Below are positions 11,282 to 19,960 of a stretch of DNA of 50,787 nt, piece after piece (positions within the stretch are counted from its first letter, which is position 1; each line of letters begins with the position of its first letter). Made by a program: the position numbers and the translations under genes. The notes under the pieces were generated by a model, which saw nothing but the letters and a program-made list of their open reading frames with translations, did not search any database and was not told where the DNA came from. Origin of the DNA: an uncultured Mycoplasmatota bacterium (GTDB lineage: Bacteria > Bacillota_I > Bacilli_A > RF39 > UBA660); contig CANSFI010000012.1 in NCBI GenBank assembly GCA_947646095.1, positions 1 through 50,787 of the forward strand, read 5' to 3'.

Positions 11282-11722
11282 TTATGCTTTTGGTGTACGA
11301 TACTTTTGTTTTTCAGTCATCATATATTCAGTAATAGCTGTTTCTATTTCGTTTAAAGCTTCTCTTTGAATATTAGATAAGTGAACTTGTTCCTTTACTG
11401 TATCAATATTGATTTTTCCCCATATAAGTCCCATAGAAACTGTTAAATCATTAAACATATCTGGTGTAATTGCTGTAAATAGATATCCAAATAATAATCT
11501 TTTTTGACCTAATAATATTCTTTTATTAGTAAGTGCTATTACATAAGTTGTAATAATATCAAAAGGATTATCATTTTTTTGTGCAGCAAATACAAATTTA
11601 ACTTCTTCTCCAGGATTCAAATGTTTTTCAATAATTTTACTATGTTCTTTTATTCTCCAAGCAATAGTCATTGGAAATTTTTTCTTAAACATTAAGGCTT
11701 GTTCGTAGACAGATTTATCCAT
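11282..11722 (-). CDS. PH-domain (YokE-like) protein
   Basis: LNPGEEVKFVFAAQ...VIALTNKRILLGQKRLLFGY pattern. Confidence 0.65.
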   Translation of the reverse strand: MDKSVYEQALMFKKKFPMTIAWRIKEHSKIIEKHLNPGEEVKFVFAAQKNDNPFDIITTYVIALTNKRILLGQKRLLFGYLFTAITPDMFNDLTVSMGLIWGKINIDTVKEQVHLSNIQREALNEIETAITEYMMTEKQKYRTPKA

Positions 11723-11731
11723 AACTATCTC

Positions 11732-12580
11732 CTATTCATTTATAAATGAATTCTTTTTTAAAAATTCAATATAAGTATTTTTATCAGCACTACCTACTAA
11801 TGCATCTTCTACTTTTTTATTAGAAACTACTAACATAAGTGGAGTACTAATACCATTTTCAGTAAAGTAATCTAATGAACTTTGAAAATTAGTTGCTGTT
11901 TCTTCATCTAATGATGTAGCATTTAAATAATTTATTTTTACTCCATATTCACTAGCTATATCATATAAAATTGGCTTAGCTTTAGTACATCCCTCACATC
12001 CTGATTGTCCTATAACAATTAGTTGTTTAGTACTTGAATTAATTAATTCGTTATACTTATCATAATCAATATAAGTAAGTGGTAATTGTTCATCTTCACC
12101 AATCATTTTTTGAGTTTTTAAATATTCAAATAAACTCTCATCTGATAAATATCCAGATTGGTCAGCAACTTTTTTTCCATCTTTAAATATAGCTATATAA
12201 GGTGTACCAAAATTTTCTGTATCAACATCTAATTCTTTTAATAAATTTGTAAAATGGTTTGATTTTAGTTTATTAGTATTAATATACATGTAATCTATAC
12301 CATATTCATCACTAATTAAATCCAATTCTGGTGAAAATAATTGACAATAACCACAATCATCACGACCAATGTAAATTAACTTAGCTTCTTTTGAATCAAT
12401 GTAATTATGAAAATCTTGAATTATTTTTTTACTTTTAATATTTGTTACTATAGCTATAATAGGAATTAAAGCAACAATAACTATTCCAATTACACCAATT
12501 ATCATTAATTTTTTTGTTTCATTCATATCTATTATACCTCCCATAATATTAATTATAATTCGATAATTAAATAAAATCAA
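11732..12580 (-). CDS. Membrane-anchored protein with two tandem thioredoxin-like domains
   Basis: N-terminal TM; CGYC and CEGC motifs (GRDDCGYCQLF, GQSGCEGCTKAKP). Confidence 0.7.
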   Translation of the reverse strand: MILFNYRIIINIMGGIIDMNETKKLMIIGVIGIVIVALIPIIAIVTNIKSKKIIQDFHNYIDSKEAKLIYIGRDDCGYCQLFSPELDLISDEYGIDYMYINTNKLKSNHFTNLLKELDVDTENFGTPYIAIFKDGKKVADQSGYLSDESLFEYLKTQKMIGEDEQLPLTYIDYDKYNELINSSTKQLIVIGQSGCEGCTKAKPILYDIASEYGVKINYLNATSLDEETATNFQSSLDYFTENGISTPLMLVVSNKKVEDALVGSADKNTYIEFLKKNSFINE

Positions 12581-12649
12581 GTTTATTAAGCTTATTTAAC
12601 AAAATCTTCATAATAAATATTATAATATAAATAAAAAGTTGATAATTTA

Positions 12650-13267
12650 TCAACGTTTTTTTGGTTGTATACTATTAATATATATTTCTATTAAATCTGG
12701 ATCATTTTGATTTTCTGGTAAATCTTCTAGGCCAAAGAATTTCATATTTTTTGATTCACTATCCCATTTTAATTTTCCAGAATATTTTTTAACACAGTAT
12801 AAAACGGTATTATTTATTACAACATCTCCATTTGGATAATTATTTCTTCTAGATGAACCTGATATTATATCAATTAATTCTAAGTCTTCTTCTTTAACAT
12901 CTAAATTTGTTTCTTCTTTTATTTCTCTAATAATAGTATCTTGAAATCTTTCACCTAATTCTTGACATCCACCAGGTAATCCCCATTTATCTCTATCAGC
13001 TCTACTTTGTAACAATATTTGTCCTTTATCATTTACAATAATAACTGCTGCTCCATCTTGTAATAATACAAATCTATGTTTAAGAACACCCATACATAAT
13101 CTTGTAAATACAGGATAACCTATAACATTACTTAATTCTATAATTTCATCTGAAGATAATGGTTCTATTATTTTAACTAATTCTTCATATGATAAATTTC
13201 TTTGTTCTTGAATTGATAATTTTTTTATTTTTTCAATTAATTCTTTATTATTCATTTTTATATACAC
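12650..13267 (-). CDS. Nudix hydrolase
   Basis: Nudix box GCQELGERFQDTIIREIKEETNL. Confidence 0.88.
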   Translation of the reverse strand: MYIKMNNKELIEKIKKLSIQEQRNLSYEELVKIIEPLSSDEIIELSNVIGYPVFTRLCMGVLKHRFVLLQDGAAVIIVNDKGQILLQSRADRDKWGLPGGCQELGERFQDTIIREIKEETNLDVKEEDLELIDIISGSSRRNNYPNGDVVINNTVLYCVKKYSGKLKWDSESKNMKFFGLEDLPENQNDPDLIEIYINSIQPKKR

Positions 13268-13281
13268 CTACACCATAAATT

Positions 13282-13878
13282 TTAATTATTTAACATTAAG
13301 TATTTATATATCTCTCCCCAATTATTTACTACTTTAAAATTAGTAATATCACTTAAAGTTGAAGCAGCATTTTTAAAATATATACTATTAATTCCATTTT
13401 GAGCTGCTTTTTTACAAATATTTTCATCATCATCAATAACATAGTCACATTTTTCATCTAATAATCTTTGGATTTTGCTATGTTCATTATTAAAAATTTT
13501 AATATTAGATAAACCTAATGAATTTAGTTTTTCTTTTGCAATTTCCACTTCTTTATCTGATCTAGCTGTAACTATTATTATTTCAAATTTATCTATTAAT
13601 TTTTTTAAAACAACATCTACTCCTGTCATTATATTAGCAGTTGATAAAACTGTGTGTGCATTATTTTGATAAAATTGTTCAAATTCTTCATCACTCCAAT
13701 TATATCTATTTTGAAAAAGACGTGGATTATTGTCAATTAAATTATCACTATTAAATTTATCAACATCATGTATTTCAGCATACACGCGATATAAGTTTTC
13801 ACTATCAAATACAACACCATCTAAATCTAAGGCTATTTTTTTCATTTTAACTATCATCCTTTCATGACTAATAATCAT
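13282..13878 (-). CDS. HAD-superfamily hydrolase (5' nucleotidase NT5C-like)
   Basis: ALDLDGVVFD motif I, IVTARSDKE, DYVIDDDENI; start probably at the internal MKKIALDLDG. Confidence 0.7.
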   Translation of the reverse strand: MIISHERMIVKMKKIALDLDGVVFDSENLYRVYAEIHDVDKFNSDNLIDNNPRLFQNRYNWSDEEFEQFYQNNAHTVLSTANIMTGVDVVLKKLIDKFEIIIVTARSDKEVEIAKEKLNSLGLSNIKIFNNEHSKIQRLLDEKCDYVIDDDENICKKAAQNGINSIYFKNAASTLSDITNFKVVNNWGEIYKYLMLNN

Positions 13879-14029
13879 AGTAATTTAATACCTTTTTAAT
13901 ATAACACGTTTTTATAATTTATACAAATTTTTTTATAAGACTATGAAACTTAAATATAGTAAATTAAAATTAACCTATAATCATAATTTATTAATTTAAT
14001 GAAATATAACATCTTGATGGTGTATAAAA

Positions 14030-14341
14030 CTAACGCTTTTTACTTTCACAACTATCTTTTCCATATAATTGTTCTTTTTGATCTTCCATAGCAACACGAG
14101 CCGTTTTAATTAAAGTATTAATTTCCTCCAATTCTTCAGCAGACATACTATCTTTAAATCTTGGCTCTGTTATATATGGAAAATTATATATAATAATAGA
14201 GTTTAATTCCTCTATACTACATTTCATACACCATTTATATTTATTGCTTCCCCTTATTTTTTGTTTTTTTAATTCTTGTTCTATATCTTCTTTTTTTGTT
14301 TCTAATTGTTCTTTGACAAAAAACTTTCTAAAATTAATCAT
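14030..14341 (-). CDS. Hypothetical protein
   Basis: 103-aa ORF, no recognised domain. Confidence 0.4.
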   Translation of the reverse strand: MINFRKFFVKEQLETKKEDIEQELKKQKIRGSNKYKWCMKCSIEELNSIIIYNFPYITEPRFKDSMSAEELEEINTLIKTARVAMEDQKEQLYGKDSCESKKR

Positions 14342-14546
14342 AATTTAATCACCTCATATAATACCATTTTAACATATTTTTTGAAATTTTTATTTTTTAA
14401 TATTATTTTTCTATGTTTTAATATTATTAAAAATCCCATTTCTATAAACATTTTCTATGTTTATTTATGAAATGAGAATATATAAAAATTAATATATAAT
14501 ATTTTAAAGAGATTAATTTTATAATTTATACTTTAAAATAATACCA

Positions 14547-15010
14547 TTAAGATTCAATAGTCATATTATTAACTATCTTTTCACCATCGTTAGAATCAAC
14601 TATTACACCTTTAAGATCAAATTTCATAAGAATTGAAAGTCTATTAACTAAATGTATTATAGTTTTTTCAGTCCCATCATCTGGACCTGAACCTTGTGCA
14701 AAGAAATATAATTTTTTTCCATTTAACTTTTCGGATTCTGGTAACATATATAATCTATCAATAAATGTTTTTAATAATCCACTTACTGTATACCAATATA
14801 TTGGTGTCCCAATTAAAATTATATCTGCTTGTTCTATCCTTTCAAAAACTTCTCTTATTTGATCATCATCATATACTTGACCATATTGAGATATTTTATA
14901 ATCTGACATTTGTAATGTTTCATATTCAATATTTTTAATATTTTCATACCAATATGATAGGTATTACCATTTTTATTAGGACTGCTATTAACAAACAATA
15001 TTTTTTTCAA
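14547..15010 (-). pseudogene. Flavodoxin-fold NAD(P)H-dependent FMN reductase, frameshifted
   Basis: TTG start LKKILFVNSSPNKNGNTYHIG in one frame, then ENIKNIEYETLQMSDYKI...DIILIGTPIYWYTVSGLLKTFIDRLY in another; shift at GGTATGAAAATATT. Confidence 0.75.
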
Positions 15011-15061
15011 ATTTTGTCCTCCTTATTTTATTCCAATTTCAGATAACCAAGAATAAACTTC

Positions 15062-15283
15062 TTATAAATCAGTTTCCATATTTGCTCTTGATAGTAAGAA
15101 ACCACTTGTAATTACATTAGCACCACTTAATTTATTTTTAATTGTTGGTGGTGTTGAACCACCATGTGTCCAAAATAATACAATTACCTTTCCTTTTAAA
15201 TCATAACTTTCCAATAAGGTATTAATTGAGTCAGTGTGTGAAACCATATAGAAAAACCTATAAATACAATATCATATTTATTA
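15062..15283 (-). pseudogene. Truncated, frameshifted flavodoxin remnant
   Basis: NKYDIVFIGFSIW then (new frame) TDSINTLLESYDLKGKVIVLFWTHGGS; begins directly after the stop of the intact flavodoxin. Confidence 0.75.
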
Positions 15284-15286
15284 AAA

Positions 15287-15937
15287 TTACTTAATACCAT
15301 CATTAAATTCTTTAATGTCAGAATCAGATGGCCTTGAGGAAAATCTATGGCCTTCTAACCAATTTCCTCCATTTGCAACATTCTCTAATAGTTTTCCACT
15401 TTGTCCTAATCCACTTGATACTGAAGTACAGAATGGAATAACTGTTTTACCATTAAAATTATTAGCCTCAACGAAAGTATTTACTGGCCACGCTGCTACT
15501 TGCCACCAAATTGGATAGCCAATTAATACAGTATCATAACTATCCCAGTTATCCACTGTTGTAGTTTTTAATTTAACATTTCTGAGAGTTTCATCATTAT
15601 GCTCTTTTGAAACCCTTGAGTTTGAATTACTATAGTTTAAATCATCTGATGTATATTCATCTTCAGGTACTATTTCAAATAAATCTCCATTTAAATTTTT
15701 AGCTATCTTTTCAGCAACAATTTTTGTATTATTTGTAGCAGAGAAATAAACAACTAATACTTTGCCAGTGTTATTTATATTATTATCACTTTTATCTTGT
15801 GTTCCATCATTTGTTGTAACTGATGAATTAGTATTATTTTCTTTTTCAGTTCTATTATTTCTTAATAACATAAACCCACCAATACAACAAGCAATTGCAA
15901 TGACTATAATTATAATTCCAATACTTTTTTTATTCAT
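15287..15937 (-). CDS. Membrane-anchored flavodoxin
   Basis: N-terminal TM; VLVVYFSATNNTKIVAEKIA FMN-binding loop; IGYPIWWQVAAWPVNTFVE. Confidence 0.88.
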   Translation of the reverse strand: MNKKSIGIIIIVIAIACCIGGFMLLRNNRTEKENNTNSSVTTNDGTQDKSDNNINNTGKVLVVYFSATNNTKIVAEKIAKNLNGDLFEIVPEDEYTSDDLNYSNSNSRVSKEHNDETLRNVKLKTTTVDNWDSYDTVLIGYPIWWQVAAWPVNTFVEANNFNGKTVIPFCTSVSSGLGQSGKLLENVANGGNWLEGHRFSSRPSDSDIKEFNDGIK

Positions 15938-16832
15938 TGTTTTCCCAACCCTTCTTTTCTTTACGACAATCCTGATTTGTTCTTCTTTGTTTAACTATAT
16001 TATCAAACCATTCTACCATATTTGGATCTTGGTGATTAAAGAATAAACTATCTGTTGTATCCAATTTTTTTATTTCTTCCATATCTTCATTTGCTAATTC
16101 AAAATCAAATACATTAAAATTTTGTTCCATTCTCTCAATATGAGTAGATTTACAAGCAATGATAACACCTCTTTGAATTAACCATCTAAGAATTACTTGA
16201 GCTGATGATTTGTTATATTTTTTCCCTATATTAACTAAAGTTTCATTCTCAAATAATCCATTTCTTCCTTCTCCAAATGGAGCCCATGCGCACAGTTTTA
16301 CTCCATATTTTTCCATATTTTCCTGAGCCTTAATTTGTGCGTTAATTGGATTAGTTTCTACTTGATTAACTGCTGGAATGACTTTTCTTTCAAATAAACA
16401 AATATCACTTAATCTATCTGGATAAAAGTTAGATACTCCAATTGCCCTAATCTTCCCTTCCTCATATAAATCCTCTAATGCTCTGTATGCACCATAATAA
16501 TCGCTAAATGGTTGATGTAATAGTACTAAATCAATATAATCAGTTTTTAACTTTTCCAACGATTCCATAACAGATTCTTTACATTTTTCATAACCATAGT
16601 TATCAATCCATATTTTTGTTGTAATAAAAAGTTCTTCTCTTGGAATACCACATTCTACTATAGCTTCTCCTACTTCACTTTCATTAAAATAACTTTGTGC
16701 TGTATCAATACTTCTATACCCTACTTTAATAGCATCTAATACACATCTTTTTGTATCACTAGCTGGTATTTGATATACACCAAAACCTAAAATTGGCATT
16801 TCTACACCATTGTTCAATTTTACATATTCCAT
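15930..16832 (-). CDS. Aldo/keto reductase
   Basis: MEYVKLNNGVEMPILGFGVYQI...DTAQSYFNESEVGEAI...LLHQP; start chosen at internal Met with RBS aaagga rather than 16865, which is too close to the promoter. Confidence 0.92.
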   Translation of the reverse strand: MEYVKLNNGVEMPILGFGVYQIPASDTKRCVLDAIKVGYRSIDTAQSYFNESEVGEAIVECGIPREELFITTKIWIDNYGYEKCKESVMESLEKLKTDYIDLVLLHQPFSDYYGAYRALEDLYEEGKIRAIGVSNFYPDRLSDICLFERKVIPAVNQVETNPINAQIKAQENMEKYGVKLCAWAPFGEGRNGLFENETLVNIGKKYNKSSAQVILRWLIQRGVIIACKSTHIERMEQNFNVFDFELANEDMEEIKKLDTTDSLFFNHQDPNMVEWFDNIVKQRRTNQDCRKEKKGWENNE

Positions 16833-16876
16833 ATTTTCATCCTTTCCAAATTGACTTTTTTTCAATTTATACTATA

Positions 16877-16907
16877 ATTATAAATGTCGTGTGTTACTCA
16901 CGGTCAA
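16877..16907 (-). promoter_or_regulatory. MerR-type promoter for the AKR/flavodoxin genes
   Basis: Minus strand TTGACC-19 bp-TATAAT; spacer contains CGTGAGTAACACACG dyad (CGTG...CACG). Confidence 0.7.
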
Positions 16908-16974
16908 TGCTTTTTTTTGAATTTTTTATTTTTTTTCTTTATTATATGATATACTCATATTTTAAATATTAGAT

Positions 16975-17409
16975 ATGGTTGATAAAATGATTAAAACAGA
17001 AAAGTTATATTCTATGAAACAGGCTTGTGAAAAAACAGGCTTAACTTATGATACATTGAAATTTTATTGCAATGAGGGTTTAGTTCCTAATGTTAAAAGA
17101 GATAAAAATAACTATCGTGTTTTTAATGATAATGATATTGCTTGGATTAATAGTTTATCTTGTTTGAAAAACTGTGGAATGAGTATAATAGAAATGAAAG
17201 AATACCTTGATTTACGTTTAAAAGGAGAATCTTCAATTCCAGAAAGAAAAGAAATTCTTGATGTAAAATTAAAAGATCTTCAGCATAAAATTCATGAAAT
17301 CCAAGAAAGTATTAATTATATAAATTGGAAACATCAATTCTATGATGATGTTCTAATTGGTAAAATTAAGTATTATAGTAATTTAATCCCAACAGAAAAT
17401 GATGACTAA
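16975..17409 (+). CDS. MerR-family transcriptional regulator
   Basis: MKQACEKTGLTYDTLKFYCNEGLVPNVKRDKNNYRVFNDNDI winged-helix signature. Confidence 0.9.
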   Translation: MVDKMIKTEKLYSMKQACEKTGLTYDTLKFYCNEGLVPNVKRDKNNYRVFNDNDIAWINSLSCLKNCGMSIIEMKEYLDLRLKGESSIPERKEILDVKLKDLQHKIHEIQESINYINWKHQFYDDVLIGKIKYYSNLIPTENDD

Positions 17410-17431
17410 CTAAACCATCATTTTTATTTCT

Positions 17432-17640
17432 CTATAAATTGTTATATTCTTCATCACTTACTTGTTCACACCACTCCGTTTTAGTATCTTCTCCTGGAAC
17501 TTCTATCGCAATGTGACTGAACCAAGAATCTTTCTTTGCTCCATGCCAATGCTTTACATTGTAAGTATTGTAATTACTACACCTGGCTTTAGTTATATAG
17601 CTTCTTTCCCATATTCTTGATAGGAGATAGAATTTATAAA
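17432..17640 (-). pseudogene. Decayed cupin gene, C-terminal fragment
   Basis: NVKHWHGAKKDSWFSHIAIEVPGEDTKTEWCEQVSDEEYNNL* matching the C-terminus of the intact cupin at 19112-19540; upstream part (KPGVVITI) is frameshifted. Confidence 0.8.
17443..17560 (+). repeat. Direct repeat copy A (cupin 3' segment)
   Basis: 118 bp aligned without gaps to 19126-19243 with 3 mismatches seen by eye. Confidence 0.9.
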
Positions 17641-17686
17641 ACTATATTTCATATTTTTAGCAAATATACCACTTTTTAATATTTAT

Positions 17687-18508
17687 TTATACAGCAATTG
17701 TTTTTAATGTTTCTATAAACTCTAAAATACAACTTATAACTTCATCACTAGATATATCTAACCAATTAACTTTAATATTATTTAAATTTAAAATAAATCT
17801 TTTATTATCAAATATTAAATTTACCCTTCGAAAAATTTCTTCAAAATTACTAACTTTTAAAGTATTATCGCTAAAAATAATTTTATTTATATACTTTTCT
17901 AATTTATGCCGGTTTAGATTACCATATTTTATTAAATAATAAAAATCAAACATGTCTTTGTATCTTGTAGATGTATATGCAAACTTTAATAATGATTTTA
18001 ACTTTTCAGTAAATATTTGCTCTTTTGAATTTATAAATAGTGTTACACTTTCATTTATAACATCTAAATCGAAACAATACTCTTCTTGTTCGATATCAAA
18101 ATTTTTATGAACTCCTATATCTAATTTAGAGTCAATTCTATAATCATTTTCATCAACAAGTGTTATACAAACTCTTTTTCCATCATAATCTTGATGATGC
18201 AATTCTTCTATTTTATCATTTATTAAGATATTAATCCCATCATTAACTTTGTTTAATTTTTCAATAAATTCTTTTATTGATTTATCACTTAAAGAATATT
18301 TTATAAAATCAAAATCCATATCTCGAGTAGCTCGACGCTTATCTTTGGAAATATTATGCATAACTACTCCACCTTTTATTGTTACATTATGATTTAAAGA
18401 ACTTTTAGATATTTTTAAAAGAATTATATCTTGAGATACCTTTTGGGTTGCTTCTACTAATTCATATCCATTATTAACATACAAATTAATTAATTTACCA
18501 ATATTCAC
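17687..18508 (-). CDS. AbiEii-like nucleotidyltransferase toxin
   Basis: KGGVVMHNISKDKRRATRDMDFDF nucleotidyltransferase motif; AbiEi-like gene immediately upstream with overlapping ends. Confidence 0.85.
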   Translation of the reverse strand: MNIGKLINLYVNNGYELVEATQKVSQDIILLKISKSSLNHNVTIKGGVVMHNISKDKRRATRDMDFDFIKYSLSDKSIKEFIEKLNKVNDGINILINDKIEELHHQDYDGKRVCITLVDENDYRIDSKLDIGVHKNFDIEQEEYCFDLDVINESVTLFINSKEQIFTEKLKSLLKFAYTSTRYKDMFDFYYLIKYGNLNRHKLEKYINKIIFSDNTLKVSNFEEIFRRVNLIFDNKRFILNLNNIKVNWLDISSDEVISCILEFIETLKTIAV

Positions 18509-19089
18509 TAAAACACCTCATCCTGTATTATTTTCATAATTTTTTCTCCATTAAAATAAACACTTGTATATTCTTGTAATTTATAAATGTCTAATTCGTT
18601 TTTTATTTTTCTATAATTGCCAATTATTTCTTTATAATAATCATAAGAGATATTATTTTTATTTTTTATTAATTCAATTAACATTCTCTCTTTATCGTAG
18701 ATTTTTATTTTTATTCCTTCAACTTCTATACTTGTTTTACCCAAATTAAAATAATTACATATTGAATAAGATTGAATAATATGTTCATCATTAAATCTTC
18801 CCGATCTTCTATCAGTAGTCATAAAAATTTTTTTAGGAATTACATCAGTTAAATTGTGATAATAATAAGCACTATCACCAGAGATAATAGCATTAGGATA
18901 TTTTTTTATAAATATATCTAGATAATGACTATTTTGTTTGTCCGAATAAATACCAGGTTCAATTTTGTAAAGTTTACCATCTCTAACAGCCTTTTTAATT
19001 TGATAATCGGACCCAAGTTTTTCTTTTAATTCCCTATGATTATAAATCATTTTAACCACCCATCTACATTTTAAACCAAAAATACACAC
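18508..19089 (-). CDS. AbiEi-like antitoxin
   Basis: N-terminal HTH-like IYNHRELKEKLGSDYQIKKAVRDGKLYKIEPGIYSD; ISGDSAYYYHNLTD; overlaps the AbiEii-like gene. Confidence 0.83.
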   Translation of the reverse strand: MCIFGLKCRWVVKMIYNHRELKEKLGSDYQIKKAVRDGKLYKIEPGIYSDKQNSHYLDIFIKKYPNAIISGDSAYYYHNLTDVIPKKIFMTTDRRSGRFNDEHIIQSYSICNYFNLGKTSIEVEGIKIKIYDKERMLIELIKNKNNISYDYYKEIIGNYRKIKNELDIYKLQEYTSVYFNGEKIMKIIQDEVF

Positions 19090-19111
19090 AAATCAATATC
19101 TTTGTGTGTAT

Positions 19112-19540
19112 TTAGTTTATTTTTTTATATTCTTTATCACTTACTTGTTCACACCACTCTGTTTTAGTATCTTCTCCTGGAACTTCTATCGCAATGTGAC
19201 TGAACCCAGAATCTTTCTTTGCTCCATGCCAATGCTTTACATTTGATGGAATCACAACTACATCTCCTGGTTTTAATGAGCGAATTTCTTGATTTACTTC
19301 CTGGTACCATCCTTCTCCAGCAATACATATTAAAATTTGTCCTCCACCACTTTTGGCATGATGAATATGCCAATTATTTCTACAACCAGGTTCAAATGTA
19401 ACATTAGCAATAAATAGACTTGTTTTTGACATATCTGTAAGTGGATTCAAGTAACTATTACCTATAAAATATTGTACAAAATTTATATTAGGTTCTCCTA
19501 AACCAAATATGTTATTTTTATCAAATTTTTCTTTTTTCAT
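19112..19540 (-). CDS. Cupin-domain protein
   Basis: GCRNNWHIHHAKSGGGQILICIAGEGWYQ...GDVVVIPSNVKHWHGAKKDS metal-binding His pattern. Confidence 0.88.
   Translation of the reverse strand: MKKEKFDKNNIFGLGEPNINFVQYFIGNSYLNPLTDMSKTSLFIANVTFEPGCRNNWHIHHAKSGGGQILICIAGEGWYQEVNQEIRSLKPGDVVVIPSNVKHWHGAKKDSGFSHIAIEVPGEDTKTEWCEQVSDKEYKKIN
19126..19243 (+). repeat. Direct repeat copy B (cupin 3' segment)
   Basis: See 17443-17560. Confidence 0.9.
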
Positions 19541-19870
19541 ATTTCCTCCAAATAAAATTAATCTCTCTTTTATATTGAAAATTATAGCATAAAATGAAAA
19601 AATCTTCTACACTTAATCTAAGTGATGAGAAATTAAGACACATATCATAATTATATTCTAGTATTCAAATCTACAAATAGATATATTTTAATCAATTAAT
19701 CATATAATAAACTACTTGTATAATTGAATTTAATATTAAATTTTTCATTTATTATAGCATATTCTATATATGATATAAATTATTTTGTTGTTAACTCAAT
19801 ATTTTAATCTTATATCTAATTGATTATTTTAGTTAATCATATCTTTAGTTTAAATCAATTATTTATACTA

Positions 19871-19900
19871 AAAAGGAATTCATTATTATGAACTCCTTTT
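19871..19900 (-). terminator. Intrinsic terminator downstream of the 855-aa surface protein
   Basis: Stem aaaaggaattcat/atgaactcctttt with one mismatch. Confidence 0.5.
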
Positions 19901-19960
19901 ACTATATTACAACTATAATCTATAGTACATTATAAAATAGGAATAAATGATTATAATATT

